From assembly GCA_022561735.1 (NCBI GenBank), contig JADFQR010000044.1:1-8219 (forward strand): a stretch of 8,219 nucleotides of DNA. The letters run 5' to 3'. This document shows, in pieces, positions 1 to 6,016 of the stretch. Every line of letters starts with the position of its first letter. The first letter of the stretch is position 1. A program made the position numbers and the translations under genes. The DNA comes from Chloroflexota bacterium (lineage in GTDB: Bacteria; Chloroflexota; Dehalococcoidia; UBA1151). Under the pieces are notes generated by a model. The model did not search any database, was not told the origin of the DNA, and worked only from the letters and a program-made list of their open reading frames with translations.

Positions 1-1125
1 GCGCCCGGTCTTCCCCAGTCCACGCCGACCCTCGCCACCATGCTTGGTGCGTCCGGCTATCAGACCGCATTGACCGGGAAGTGGCACCTCGGGCTGGCGG
101 AGGAGTCTCGGCCCAACAATCATGGATTTGACCGGACGTTCGGGTTTTATGCCGGATGCATCGACTACTACTCGCACATCTTCTACTGGGGAGCCAATCG
201 GCCAGGGCCGAGCTTGAACCCGACGCACGACCTCTGGGAGAACGATGAGGAAATCTGGTTAAACGGTGAGTATTTCACAGAGCTCATCGCCGACCGCGCG
301 GTCGAATATCTGAGGGAGATGAGCGCCACGGGCGCACCGTTCTTCCTGTATGTGCCGTTCAACGCCCCCCATTACCCGATGCACGCGCCACAGGAATACA
401 TGGACCGGTTTCCCGATCTGCCGTGGGATCGCCGGGTGATGGCGGCAATGATCAGCGCGGTCGATGACGGTGTCGGCAAGATCATGAATGAGCTTGAAAG
501 GCTGGGACTCGCCGGTAACACGCTATCGATCTTTACGTCCGACAACGGGCCGTCGCGCGAATCACGCAACTGGCTTGACGGCAGTCAGGACGCTTATTAC
601 GGCGGCACGTCCGGGCTGCTCAAGGGTCATAAGTTCAGCCTGTTTGAAGGCGGCGTCCGGGTCCCGGCGATCATGCACTGGCCGGGCCGGATAACGGGCG
701 GCGTGGTGAGTTCAGAGCCATGTGTGTCTATGGATATCGTGCCAACGGTGCTCGACGCGGCCGGGATCGATGCAAGCGAGTTTGAACTGGACGGCGTCAG
801 CCTGCTCGGGCATGTCACCGATAACACGGGGCTCCCGGAGCGGGCTATCTTCTGGGAGATGGACGGTCAGACCGCGGTCCGGCGCGGCAAGTGGAAGCTG
901 GTGCTAAACGGCCAACTCGTGGAACACGAGGACCCGATAGCGGAGGTCCATCTCTCGAATCTCGATGCAGACCCCGGTGAGTCCACGAATCTCGCTGACG
1001 ACGAGCCGGAGGTCACCGCGGAGTTGAAGCGCCTGGCCGAGGAGTGGCGGGAAGGCATCGAGAGGCGATGGGCCACAGAGTATTCATCGACCGATTACGA
1101 ATACGTGGCTCACGGCATGGTCTGA
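1..1125 (+). CDS. Sulfatase (arylsulfatase-type), 5'-truncated by window edge
   Basis: This is the last 374 codons of a type I sulfatase, which hydrolyses sulfate esters with a formylglycine nucleophile. The frame is open from base 1, and the leading residues APGLPQSTPTLATMLG already match the family, so the ATG at 40 is internal and the true start lies to the left. Visible family marks are GYQTALTGKWHLG at about residues 19-31, APHYP at about 122-126, the metal-site motif TSDNGP at about 179-184, and the KGHKFSLFEGGVRVPAI stretch shortly after it. The C-terminal pattern RRGKWKLV followed by L-DADPGESTNLA is typical of the family. The CxPSR site that is converted to formylglycine would be in the missing 80-110 residues, so activity cannot be judged. 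The substrate is unknown (polysaccharide sulfate or small ester), and export cannot be assessed without the N-terminus. The gene converges on the CoA-transferase genes, so it is probably a separate unit. Confidence 0.93.
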   Translation, partial: APGLPQSTPTLATMLGASGYQTALTGKWHLGLAEESRPNNHGFDRTFGFYAGCIDYYSHIFYWGANRPGPSLNPTHDLWENDEEIWLNGEYFTELIADRAVEYLREMSATGAPFFLYVPFNAPHYPMHAPQEYMDRFPDLPWDRRVMAAMISAVDDGVGKIMNELERLGLAGNTLSIFTSDNGPSRESRNWLDGSQDAYYGGTSGLLKGHKFSLFEGGVRVPAIMHWPGRITGGVVSSEPCVSMDIVPTVLDAAGIDASEFELDGVSLLGHVTDNTGLPERAIFWEMDGQTAVRRGKWKLVLNGQLVEHEDPIAEVHLSNLDADPGESTNLADDEPEVTAELKRLAEEWREGIERRWATEYSSTDYEYVAHGMV

Positions 1126-1317
1126 AACGGGCGCGCCAGACGTAACAAACACCCGGGCGGACCGTTGAGATTTTCTGCGGCGAGTCTACGCAACGTCGCC
1201 GTGCTACACGGCCGGTGTCAGTAAAGGGCCGCACGGATCAGGCCTTCGTATCCCAACTGCGACGGTGGCCTTAAGCCAGGGGTGGCAGTCCGTGGACGGA
1301 CTCCGCCGGGGCGTCGC

Positions 1318-1998
1318 CTAAGCCAGGGTCATCTCCACCAGGTCCGGGGATACCATCAGCTCGGCGCCGGTGTTCGCCTGCACAGACTCGGCGTTCCAGC
1401 CCGGCGCGTACTCGATCAGCCGCAAGCCGCCGCCGTCCGGCAGCACTTCGATAACGGCGATATCTGTGACGATCAACCCGACGCAACCTCGGCCGGTCAA
1501 CGGATACGTGCAATCCTGGACGATCTTCGGCTCACCTGTCCGGGGGTTGTGCTCCATCGCCACGATCACCCGCTTCGCACCGACGGCCAGGTCCATCGCC
1601 CCACCAACATTGCCGACACCGCGCGCTGGCAGGAACCAGTTCGCCAGATCACCGGTCGCCGACACCTGGAGCGCTCCCAGCACGGTGACGTCGATATGTC
1701 CGCCGCGGATCATTGCGAACGCCTCGGCGGAGTCAAAGTAGGCCATTCCCGGAACCGGGCTCAAAAACTGCCCACCTGCGTTGATAAGGTCCACGTCGCC
1801 TTCGCCGTCGTCCGCCAGCGGGCCGCAGTTAAGCAGGCCGCTTTCCGAGTGGTAGATCAACTGAACGCCGGGCGGCACAAAGTCTGAACACAGTGTCGGA
1901 ATGCCGATGCCCAGGTTCACCACTTCACCGTCGCCGAACTCACGTGCGACGCGCATGGCGATCACTTCCCGGCCGAGCCGCGGCGCGGGGTCAGTCAT
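1318..1998 (-). CDS. 3-oxoacid CoA-transferase, subunit B (SCOT/PcaJ family)
   Basis: This is the beta subunit of a family I CoA-transferase, which moves CoA from a donor such as succinyl-CoA to a short-chain acid through a glutamyl-CoA intermediate. Its 226 residues are close to full family length. Family marks are VVNLGIGIPTL (about 26-36), the catalytic-loop motif HSESGLL with the presumed nucleophile Glu52, DLINAGGQF, FDSAEAFAMIRGGHIDVTVLGALQVS and GGAMDLAVGAKRVIVAMEH. The usual SENG is SESG here, a mild change that keeps the Glu. The ATG at 1998 gives the expected N-terminus, but only a weak GGCGG lies ahead of it. It follows subunit A on the same strand across an unusually long 136-bp spacer that carries a dispersed repeat, whereas these subunits usually abut or overlap. 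It is probably co-transcribed with subunit A and the transhydrogenase. Acid specificity (acetoacetate, 3-oxoadipate or another) cannot be read from the sequence. Confidence 0.93.
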   Translation of the reverse strand: MTDPAPRLGREVIAMRVAREFGDGEVVNLGIGIPTLCSDFVPPGVQLIYHSESGLLNCGPLADDGEGDVDLINAGGQFLSPVPGMAYFDSAEAFAMIRGGHIDVTVLGALQVSATGDLANWFLPARGVGNVGGAMDLAVGAKRVIVAMEHNPRTGEPKIVQDCTYPLTGRGCVGLIVTDIAVIEVLPDGGGLRLIEYAPGWNAESVQANTGAELMVSPDLVEMTLA

Positions 1999-2029
1999 GT
2001 GAGACCGCCGATCTTGCGAAGGCTGCGGC

Positions 2030-2071
2030 TCTCCCCCTCACCCCAACCCTCTCCCGCGGCGGGGAGAGGGG
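2030..2071. repeat. Dispersed hairpin repeat (CCCTCTCCC...GGGAGAGGG type)
   Basis: The spacer between CoA-transferase subunits A and B holds a C-rich run (CCCCCTCACCCCAACCCT) that leads into a perfect 9-bp inverted repeat, CCCTCTCCC at 2047-2055 and GGGAGAGGG at 2062-2070, with a 6-nt GC-rich loop. This matches a widespread REP-like intergenic repeat whose spurious translation is of the PLTPTLSRGERG type. That identification is from memory of the family. The element probably inserted into the spacer, which would explain why the subunits are 136 bp apart. The transcript could form a strong hairpin here that affects mRNA stability or the A-to-B ratio. Confidence 0.75.
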
Positions 2072-2134
2072 GCAAAGTTGGACAGCTCCGGCTCTGGCCC
2101 GGAAGCGTCCAGTTCAGGCGGCAGGTTACAAGGT

Positions 2135-2878
2135 TCACGGCAGCGCCACCCCTGACTCAGACCCCGGCGGACGCATCACTATCCGTTGGACGTAGATGGA
2201 GGGGGTGTCCACGCGCTCGGGATCGATGCCTCCGGGCGCAACTATCTCGTCCACCTCCGCTATCGTCACCCTGCCCGCAGCGGCCATGCCCGGGTTGAAC
2301 GTCCTTGAGGTCCCGGCGTATGCCAGGTTGCCCAGCGTGTCCGCCGTCTTCGCCCTGACCAGTGCGTAGTCCGCGTACAACGCGTGCTCCAGGACATATT
2401 CACGGCCATCAAACTTACGCGTCTCCTTGCCTTCGGCCAGCATCGTGCCCGCGCCTGTCGGCGTGTAGAACGCGGCGATGCCGGCTCCGGCAGCGCGCAT
2501 CCGCTCCGCCAGCGTGCCCTGCGGCACAAGCTCCAGGTCAATCTCCCCGGCGCGGTAAGCCTCCTCGAAAGCGTTCGGACGTGAGACGGAGCCGGAGACC
2601 GGAAAAGAAGCGATCACCTTTGAGACCTGGCCGTTTTCGATCAGCACCGCATGATCTATCGGTTCCACACCGTCCGGCCAGCCGAACCCGGTCGGCGCGG
2701 CGATTCCGGCTGTATTTCCGATGATGGTCAGGTTCCGGACACCGAGGTCACGCAACGCCAGCATCAGGAGATGCGGCATCCCGCCGGCGCCGCCAAACCC
2801 GCCGATCATCACCACCGAGCCGTCCGAAATATCGGACACGGCCTCGGTGAAACTGTTAACCGTCTTGTCGATCGGCAT
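2135..2878 (-). CDS. 3-oxoacid CoA-transferase, subunit A (SCOT/PcaI family)
   Basis: This is the alpha subunit that pairs with the downstream beta subunit to form a heteromeric family I CoA-transferase in the cytoplasm. Its 247 residues are the usual length or slightly more. The N-terminal glycine motif GGFGGAGGMP (about 26-35) is the CoA-binding signature, one residue longer than the common GGFxxxGxP form. Other marks are GEIDLELVPQGTLAERMRAAG (about 111-131), FYTPTGAGT (137-145), TFNPGMAAAGRVTIAEVDEIV (193-213) and the C-terminal IDPERVDTPSIYVQRIV. The last 10 or so residues are extra and look unstructured. The start is ATG at 2878; an in-frame stop lies about 13 codons upstream and no clear SD precedes the ATG. 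The transhydrogenase gene ends 96 bp upstream on the same strand, which suggests an operon. The assignment to the succinyl-CoA:3-oxoacid transferase group is firm, but the acid substrate is not defined. Confidence 0.93.
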   Translation of the reverse strand: MPIDKTVNSFTEAVSDISDGSVVMIGGFGGAGGMPHLLMLALRDLGVRNLTIIGNTAGIAAPTGFGWPDGVEPIDHAVLIENGQVSKVIASFPVSGSVSRPNAFEEAYRAGEIDLELVPQGTLAERMRAAGAGIAAFYTPTGAGTMLAEGKETRKFDGREYVLEHALYADYALVRAKTADTLGNLAYAGTSRTFNPGMAAAGRVTIAEVDEIVAPGGIDPERVDTPSIYVQRIVMRPPGSESGVALP

Positions 2879-2974
2879 GGTGGCGGAATTGTAGTTTGCG
2901 CAGGGGAAGGACGCTCACCGGGTCAATCTGCTCGACCAGTTCCACGGCAAACCCGGAAATCCCCGCGGAACCGT

Positions 2975-4270
2975 TCACCAGAGGGTCATGGAGTCCAGGA
3001 ACAATTGACGCAGGCTGGACGCGTCGACCGGGCGCGGGGACAGCTTCGTGACACGGTGTTGCGGCAGGGTCCCGGCCACGAGGGCGTCCACGTCGTCCAC
3101 TGTATATCCGACGCCGGACAGGCCGTTCGGCATCCCCAGCTCCCGCACGTAACCGATGATGGCGGTGGCGAGCAGTTCGCCTGCGTCCTCAAGCCCGGCT
3201 CCGGAGGTATCGGCTCCGAGCAGTTGCGCACAGCGCAGGTGGCGCTCGGGATTCGTCGGGGCCGTGTAACGGAAAACGGCCGGAGCGCACAGCACCACGC
3301 CCATGCCGTGAGGCACCATCGGATGTCCCTCCGGGTATCCGTCCGGGAGATAGTCGGTCACCATCCCTGACACCGGGTACGACATCCCGTGGGCCAGGTG
3401 GACGCCGGCATTGCCAAATCCGACGCCAGCGAACGTGGCCGCCAGCATCATGTTGGAGCGGGCAGCGGTGTCCGATGAGTCCTTGACCGCGGGCACGATA
3501 TTCTGCGCAACCATCTCCAGCGCCGAGATCGCCCACACATCGCTGATCGGGTTGGCGCCCTGGTATGCGGGGCGCTTGCCCGGGTCCGCCGGCGCCTCCC
3601 GCTCACTGAACGGCAGCGCTGTGTACGACTCCAGTCCGTGGCACAGCACGTCAAATCCGCTGCACGCAGCGACCATTTGCGGCATCGTCCCGGTATTGTC
3701 CGGGTCCACCAGTCCGATAGCCGGGCGGATGGCGCGATCTGAGATCCCGGTCTTCGCCTTCATCTCAAGAAGGTCAAAGATGGCCCCGCCCGTCGTCTCG
3801 CTGCCGGTACCGGCGGTGGTCGGGATGGCGATCATCGGTTTCAGCGGACCAGGCGCCAGTTTGCCAGCACCCACCGGGGCGTTTACGTAATCGAGAAAGT
3901 CTGCCGGGTAGGTTGCGTAAAGGTTTGCCGCCTTGCAGGTGTCGATACTCGATCCGCCGCCGACCCCGACGTAGCCGTCAAACCGGCCTTCAATGGCGAA
4001 CGCAATAGCGTCCTTGAACGAGACATCGGTCGGTTCCACCGCGACGCGGTCGTAGAGAACCGCATCGACGTTTTCCGCACGCAACGAGTCGAGCGTGACG
4101 CCGACGGCCCGGCTGTCTTTCAAACGAGGATCGGTGACCACCATCACCCGGTGCGCGCCCAGCCGGCGCATCTCGAACCCGACCTCACGCGTAACCCCGG
4201 GACCAAAGCGGATGGACGAGCTGTCGATCGCAAACGCGGTGTCTGTGATGATCGGGGAATCTGTGGTCAA
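2975..4270 (-). CDS. Hydroxyacid-oxoacid transhydrogenase (ADHFE1/HOT-like iron-type ADH)
   Basis: This enzyme belongs to the iron-containing alcohol dehydrogenase superfamily and is closest to hydroxyacid-oxoacid transhydrogenase. That family converts 4-hydroxybutyrate plus 2-oxoglutarate to succinic semialdehyde plus D-2-hydroxyglutarate, using a tightly bound nicotinamide. The 431 residues align with animal ADHFE1 from memory along almost the whole length: SIRFGPGVTREVG (19-31), VAVEPTD (76-82), VGGGSSIDTCKAANLYA (103-119), PTTAGTGSETTG (150-161), GFDVLCHGLESYT (205-217), RPAYQGANPISDVWAI (233-248), FGNAGVHLAHGMSYPVSG (285-302), VPHGMGVVL (319-327) and GTLPQHRVTKLSPRP (400-414). Presumed metal ligands are Asp207, His211, His294 and His321. 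The start is TTG at 4270: an in-frame TAG lies six codons upstream and an AAGG lies 11 nt before it. It heads the probable operon with the CoA-transferase genes. A plain NAD-dependent hydroxyacid dehydrogenase is the main alternative. Confidence 0.93.
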   Translation of the reverse strand: MTTDSPIITDTAFAIDSSSIRFGPGVTREVGFEMRRLGAHRVMVVTDPRLKDSRAVGVTLDSLRAENVDAVLYDRVAVEPTDVSFKDAIAFAIEGRFDGYVGVGGGSSIDTCKAANLYATYPADFLDYVNAPVGAGKLAPGPLKPMIAIPTTAGTGSETTGGAIFDLLEMKAKTGISDRAIRPAIGLVDPDNTGTMPQMVAACSGFDVLCHGLESYTALPFSEREAPADPGKRPAYQGANPISDVWAISALEMVAQNIVPAVKDSSDTAARSNMMLAATFAGVGFGNAGVHLAHGMSYPVSGMVTDYLPDGYPEGHPMVPHGMGVVLCAPAVFRYTAPTNPERHLRCAQLLGADTSGAGLEDAGELLATAIIGYVRELGMPNGLSGVGYTVDDVDALVAGTLPQHRVTKLSPRPVDASSLRQLFLDSMTLW

Positions 4271-4330
4271 TGCGATCGTCGCCTTCTAACTACGGGCTGT
4301 TCGTGGTCCATTCGCGCGGGGAGAGTCGGG

Positions 4331-4365
4331 ATTGTAGCCGACGTGTGCGGGTGTATCGGGTGTAT
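4331..4365 (-). promoter_or_regulatory. Candidate promoter and tandem 9-bp repeat upstream of the transhydrogenase
   Basis: On the minus strand a TACAAT box (4336-4331), one mismatch from the -10 consensus, would start transcription about 50 nt before the transhydrogenase TTG. No good -35 box lies upstream. Where that box would be expected, the plus strand carries a perfect tandem direct repeat of CGGGTGTAT (4348-4356 and 4357-4365). Repeats replacing a -35 box are typical of activator-dependent promoters, so a regulator site is plausible. The region also lies upstream of the divergent small-protein gene. The promoter call is weak; the repeat itself is certain. Confidence 0.35.
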
Positions 4366-4443
4366 AAGGGGAACCTGTTCCTATTTTTCATTTGCCGTGA
4401 CGCGTATGGACCGGACTAAGCTATAGCCACCATCGCCGCCACA

Positions 4444-4653
4444 ATGGAGACCAAGTTGCTGGACCGAGATTACGAGCGCAACCCTCATCCGCCGACCTGC
4501 ACCTGTGTCGCCTGCACCGAGCGACGCAATCGTCGCGCCGGTCGCCCCAGCCTGGGCGACCGACTGACCGGGAGCGGCGGCAACTGGGGCGTCATGATCG
4601 GCGTCGCAGTGGTGATCGTCGTCATAGTCGCAATCCTGCTGGCGGTCGGGTAA
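4444..4653 (+). CDS. Small tail-anchored protein with HPPxCxCxxC motif (unknown function)
   Basis: This 69-residue protein is of no family I can name with confidence. The first 45 residues are polar and charged. They contain a compact His/Cys cluster, NPHPPTCTCVACTERR, with His15, Cys19, Cys21 and Cys24, which could hold one metal ion. A basic stretch (RRNRRAGR, about 27-34) follows, and then a single hydrophobic helix (about 48-68) runs to the C-terminus. That is a tail-anchored layout with the cysteine part in the cytoplasm. It is probably real: the codons look normal, the domain order is coherent, and the frame ends 25 bp before a strong terminator. The ATG at 4444 has no recognisable SD, so the message may have a short leader. 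It is transcribed divergently from the transhydrogenase operon. I have an unverified impression that similar HP-C-C-C motifs recur in small Chloroflexota proteins. Confidence 0.75.
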   Translation: METKLLDRDYERNPHPPTCTCVACTERRNRRAGRPSLGDRLTGSGGNWGVMIGVAVVIVVIVAILLAVG

Positions 4654-4677
4654 CCGCCGGCTCCGGCCGTTGACGCG

Positions 4678-4707
4678 AAAAGGCGTCACCCGTGGGTGAC
4701 GCCTTTT
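4678..4707. terminator. Bidirectional rho-independent terminator
   Basis: A perfect inverted repeat has AAAAGGCGTCACCC at 4678-4691 and GGGTGACGCCTTTT at 4694-4707. It forms a GC-rich stem of about 9 bp with a 4-nt loop, with four T after it on the plus strand and four T after it on the minus strand. It sits 24 bp after the small-protein gene (+) and about 57 bp after the end of the decarboxylase beta gene (-), which converge on it. It can therefore terminate both transcripts, and it separates the decarboxylase unit from the transhydrogenase unit. Confidence 0.9.
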
Positions 4708-4764
4708 GCTCTTTACGTTTCATGGCCGACCCTCGCGAAGATGGCCGGCCGCTGGCGAGCCTCC

Positions 4765-5352
4765 CTAAGCGGTTATGCCCAGCTCTTCCCTGAGTTCTTT
4801 TATGGTCTCCGGGCGAGACCGCGCCGGCGTCGTATTCCGCATGCCGACTGGCATGTTCTCCACCTCGGGAGTGATCTTGATCGAGATGAACACCGGCCCT
4901 TCTTCGTCCATGATGCTCTCGATGTTGGTCGCGAACTCTTCAAGATCGTCAAAGCGGTGGACTGAAGCGTAGCCGACGGCCTTCGCAATTCCGGCGTAGT
5001 CGATTCCCTTGCTGTTGGGAACCGGTTGTCCACCCGTGGTTGCGTAGACCTCGTTATCCAGCAGGAAATGAACGAAGTTCTTCGGCTGCTTACCTGCTAT
5101 CGAGGCCAACACGCCCAGGTTCATGAGCAGTGCGCCCTCGGAGTCAAACAGGACGATCTTCTCGTCAGGCAGTCCAAGCGCCAGTCCAAATGCGGCTGAC
5201 GTGGTCTGCCCCATGGCGCTTCCCATCGAAATGTCGCGTTCCGGGTTCTTACTCGCTTCCGGCCACTTCCGGCCGGCCGTCCCGCTCGTGGTGACAATCG
5301 CTTTCCCACGGTGTGGCTCAAACACGCGAAACACATCAGATGCGTTGATCAT
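4765..5352 (-). CDS. ThDP-dependent decarboxylase, beta (ThDP/Mg-binding) subunit, sulfopyruvate decarboxylase ComE-like
   Basis: This is the diphosphate-binding half of a split ThDP enzyme, related to the beta subunit of sulfopyruvate decarboxylase and to the C-terminal half of phosphonopyruvate decarboxylase. Its 195 residues equal one domain. Visible marks are GSAMGQTTSAAFGLALGLP (44-62), the cofactor segment FDSEGALLMNLG (69-80) and, about 27 residues on, HFLLDNEVYATTGGQ (95-109), where Asp99-Asn100 replaces the usual Asn pair. The classic GDG is SEG here, so a metal-coordinating Asp is replaced by Glu72. The start is ATG at 5352 with GAAGGG 7 nt upstream. It follows the alpha subunit by 91 bp, in the usual alpha-beta order, and ends at the shared terminator. 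It must pair with alpha to bind ThDP between subunits. The natural 2-oxo acid (sulfopyruvate, phosphonopyruvate or another) cannot be decided here. Confidence 0.9.
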   Translation of the reverse strand: MINASDVFRVFEPHRGKAIVTTSGTAGRKWPEASKNPERDISMGSAMGQTTSAAFGLALGLPDEKIVLFDSEGALLMNLGVLASIAGKQPKNFVHFLLDNEVYATTGGQPVPNSKGIDYAGIAKAVGYASVHRFDDLEEFATNIESIMDEEGPVFISIKITPEVENMPVGMRNTTPARSRPETIKELREELGITA

Positions 5353-5443
5353 TTAATTTCCCTTCAGGCGTAACAAATTAATCCGGTTGAGGTCTCGTCC
5401 GATGCGCGCCGCAGGTATTCAGGCGGAGGCATCAGCGACCGGA

Positions 5444-5962
5444 TTAGCGGTTAAAGCCGTGGTATTCATCGCCGATCAGCACGACAACCGGACGACTGGT
5501 CTTTTTCGCCTGCTCAAACGCGAGAGAGATCCGATCACCGTCTGCGTTGGTCTCCACAAAGTAGTAATCAATGCCAAAGGCGTTCAGGAACGGCTCGGTG
5601 TATTTCGCCGCCGAGTCACGGATCACGCCCCGGCGCGTCCACCCTCTGTACCCAACTACGAAAACCATCGGGAACCCGGCGTCCAGGGCCATTCCCCGGA
5701 TCGAATCTCCAGACTCCATCATCCCGGTGTTCTGGATGAGGACCACCGGCACCTTGCCAGCGATCGTGAGTCCAAGGGCAGTGCCCGCGGCTTCACCTTC
5801 TCGCGAGATAGGAACTACGTCCAGCCATTCCTGATCCACCAGCAACTCGTACAGGTAGTTGGTCTCGCTGTCCGGAATCGTAACCACGTGGGTCACGCCG
5901 TTCTTCTTGAACTCCTCGACAAGAGTCTCCGGCCTGAGTATCGCCGCCTGTTGTTCAACCAA
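5444..5962 (-). CDS. ThDP-dependent decarboxylase, alpha (pyrimidine-binding) subunit, sulfopyruvate decarboxylase ComD-like
   Basis: This is the pyrimidine-binding half of the split ThDP decarboxylase, which turns a 2-oxo acid into an aldehyde and CO2 together with the downstream beta subunit. It has 172 residues from the chosen start. Marks are RPETLVEEFKKNGVTHVVTIPDS near the N-terminus, VPISREGEAAGTALGLTIAGKVPVV carrying the presumed cofactor-activating Glu55 (from the SREG motif), QNTGMMESGDSIRGMA, and FVVGYRGWTRRG. I chose TTG at 5962 because AAGGAG lies 9 nt before it, and the 18 extra residues of the longer frame (GTG at 6016, 190 residues) have no SD and lie outside the conserved domain. 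A start at 6016 remains possible. The stop codon overlaps one arm of an inverted repeat that ends at 5446. The family is clear, but the substrate is open. Confidence 0.9.
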   Translation of the reverse strand: MVEQQAAILRPETLVEEFKKNGVTHVVTIPDSETNYLYELLVDQEWLDVVPISREGEAAGTALGLTIAGKVPVVLIQNTGMMESGDSIRGMALDAGFPMVFVVGYRGWTRRGVIRDSAAKYTEPFLNAFGIDYYFVETNADGDRISLAFEQAKKTSRPVVVLIGDEYHGFNR

Positions 5963-5971
5963 TTCGATTCG

Positions 5972-5977
5972 CTCCTT
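5972..5977 (-). promoter_or_regulatory. Shine-Dalgarno AAGGAG deciding the alpha-subunit start
   Basis: On the minus strand, AAGGAG sits exactly 9 nt before an in-frame TTG (5962-5960). It is the best SD match among the genes in this window and favours the shorter alpha-subunit start over the SD-less GTG at 6016. Confidence 0.6.
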
Positions 5978-6016
5978 CGTCTCGGTCCGCGTTCGCAGGG
6001 TTTGTGAAACCCACAC

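Noticed and set aside
1287..1302. AGTCCGT/ACGGACT hairpin in the convergent gap after the sulfatase
   Set aside because: The loop is only 2 nt and there is no T tract on either strand, so it is not a credible terminator; no clear terminator was found in 1126-1317.
1272..1328. TAAGCCAGGG at 1272-1281 and again at 1319-1328, the latter at the end of CoA-transferase B
   Set aside because: It may be a small 47-bp-spaced duplication of the gene end, but 10 bp with imperfect flanks could be chance and nothing else supports a function.
1282..1887. 201-codon plus-strand open frame
   Set aside because: It lies opposite CoA-transferase subunit B; its product is Arg/His/Gln-rich with no recognisable domain, as expected for an antisense shadow in GC-rich DNA.
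1893..2298. Plus-strand open frames of about 100 codons containing PLTPTLSRGGERG
   Set aside because: That peptide is the well-known spurious translation of the dispersed hairpin repeat; the rest is low-complexity antisense of the CoA-transferase genes.
2651..3370. 239-codon plus-strand open frame
   Set aside because: It overlaps the ends of two well-supported minus-strand genes and shows no family motif.
5387..6007. 206-codon plus-strand open frame
   Set aside because: It is the complement of the decarboxylase alpha gene, which has clear ThDP-family motifs; the frame itself has none.
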